From positions 1 to 6,076 of the forward strand of contig CAJJDJ010000045.1 of the NCBI GenBank assembly GCA_905182825.1: a DNA stretch of 6,076 nt, given 5' to 3'. Each line of letters opens with the position of its first letter. Positions within the stretch are counted from its first letter, which is position 1. Shown here piece by piece: positions 5,417 to 6,076 of this stretch. The position numbers were made by a program, and so were the translations under genes. The notes below the pieces were generated by a model. The model saw nothing but the letters and a program-made list of their open reading frames with translations. It was not told the DNA's origin and ran no database searches. The DNA is from Thiotrichaceae bacterium UBA7359. GTDB lineage: Bacteria > Pseudomonadota > Gammaproteobacteria > Eutrophobiales > Eutrophobiaceae.

Positions 5417-5899
5417 GTGCAGCTTACAAAAGACAAGGTCGTGAATATCAATTACACCCTAAAAGATAAAGAAAGCAACATTATGGATGAGTCTAATGAT
5501 GGCACTTTCACCTATTTACATGGAGCAAAAAATTTAATTCCTGCACTTGAAAGAGCATTAGAAGGAAAAACATCGGGGGATAAAGTCAATGTTGTAGTCC
5601 CCCCAGAAAATGCTTACGGTCTGCGTGATGAAAAAAAAATTCAACATGTGCCCAGAAAAATGTTTCCAGTAGATCAAAAACTAGAGATAGGTATGCCATT
5701 TAGTTCTGCCACACCTGATGGAACAGCTGTGAATGTAGTGATTACAGGGATAGAAGAAACTGAAGTCATCATTGATGGGAATCATCCTTTGGCTGATGTG
5801 GAATTACATTTTAATATCGAAATCATTGATGTTAGAGATGCCACTAAAGAAGAGCTCGAACATGGTCATGTTCATGGTCCTGGTGGACATCAGCATTAA
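5417..5899 (+). CDS. slyD: FKBP-type peptidyl-prolyl isomerase and metallochaperone SlyD
   Basis: This 160-residue cytosolic protein follows E. coli SlyD along its length. It starts at GTG with a good ribosome binding site. The FKBP domain is split (about 1-69 and 127-141), with YLHGAKNLIPALERALEG (33-50) and PPENAYG (62-68). The inserted IF chaperone domain lies between (about 70-125), with QHVPRKMFP (76-84). The GNHPLA motif (121-126) is followed by D127 where the family usually has Gly. The tail, ATKEELEHGHVHGPGGHQH (142-160), keeps the EELEHGHVHG signature but has only five histidines and no cysteine, far fewer than the E. coli nickel-binding tail, so metal capacity should be lower. SlyD catalyses prolyl isomerisation, acts as a chaperone, and delivers nickel to hydrogenase maturation in E. 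coli. The HopJ-family gene follows after 31 bases on the same strand. Confidence 0.95.
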   Translation: MQLTKDKVVNINYTLKDKESNIMDESNDGTFTYLHGAKNLIPALERALEGKTSGDKVNVVVPPENAYGLRDEKKIQHVPRKMFPVDQKLEIGMPFSSATPDGTAVNVVITGIEETEVIIDGNHPLADVELHFNIEIIDVRDATKEELEHGHVHGPGGHQH

Positions 5900-5930
5900 A
5901 TTCAATAAATCAAAAAAGATGATGAATGTT

Positions 5931-6076
5931 ATGACACTTCAAGATTTTTTAGAGAAGTTGCGTGCTGAGCCAGAATTGATTCAATTTTCTGAAACCATAG
6001 ATACTATTGAATCAAATTATGGATATATTCCAACAAATTTCACGAATGGGAATCAACTGAATAAAGCGGGTGAAAA
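5931..6076 (+). CDS. HopJ-family protein, N-terminal part (partial)
   Basis: The frame is open from the ATG to the window edge, giving 48 codons. It starts MTLQDFLEKLRAEPELIQF and continues with TIDTIESNYGYIPTNF and NGNQLNKAGE. This matches the start of the HopJ family: MTL-x-x-FL, then xF-x-DTI-like, then Y-x-x-x-PT-x-F-x-NG. The family name comes from a Pseudomonas syringae type III effector label, but members are widespread in free-living gammaproteobacteria and the role in the cell is unknown. An upstream in-frame ATG at 5922 would add three residues. The 5931 start fits the family better, though neither has a clear Shine-Dalgarno. The close spacing suggests co-transcription with slyD. 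Confidence 0.82.
   Translation, partial: MTLQDFLEKLRAEPELIQFSETIDTIESNYGYIPTNFTNGNQLNKAGE

Overview
This is an AT-rich stretch (about two-thirds A+T by eye) of a bacterial chromosome. The gene set points to a gammaproteobacterium: the end of an Uup-type ABC-F ATPase, an EamA/DMT permease, a YdjM/DUF457 membrane protein, a DUF2288 protein, a NYN-domain protein, SlyD with its His-containing tail, and a HopJ-family protein. The AT bias and loose packing would suit a marine, psychrophilic or host-associated lineage, but this is inference and I cannot name a genus. No mobile element, CRISPR array, rRNA or tRNA was seen.

Layout. Positions 2-259 (+) are the C-terminus of Uup, overlapped by 14 bases by an EamA-family permease (246-1118, +). 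A gene-free stretch of about 600 bases follows. Three intact genes then lie on the minus strand: a conserved uncharacterised 117-residue protein (1717-2070), a 334-residue YdjM/DUF457 membrane protein (2339-3343) and a DUF2288 protein (3804-4121). Between the last two, 3459-3775 carries protein-like segments in three frames on the same strand and looks like a decayed gene. A 226-base divergent region separates DUF2288 from a NYN-domain (LabA/DUF88-like) putative RNase (4348-4896, +). Right after the NYN stop codon is a short, apparently broken reading frame (4897-5096), then about 320 empty bases, slyD (5417-5899, +) and the start of a HopJ-family gene (5931 onward, +), which runs off the window.

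The genes do not form one obvious pathway. They are mostly housekeeping or poorly characterised conserved genes in short units: uup-eamA overlap, slyD and hopJ are closely spaced, and the minus-strand genes are far enough apart to be separate units. Recognisable coding sequence covers only about two-thirds of the window. With two candidate gene remnants, this is the main signal here: it looks like a genome losing genes. I found no convincing new multi-gene system.
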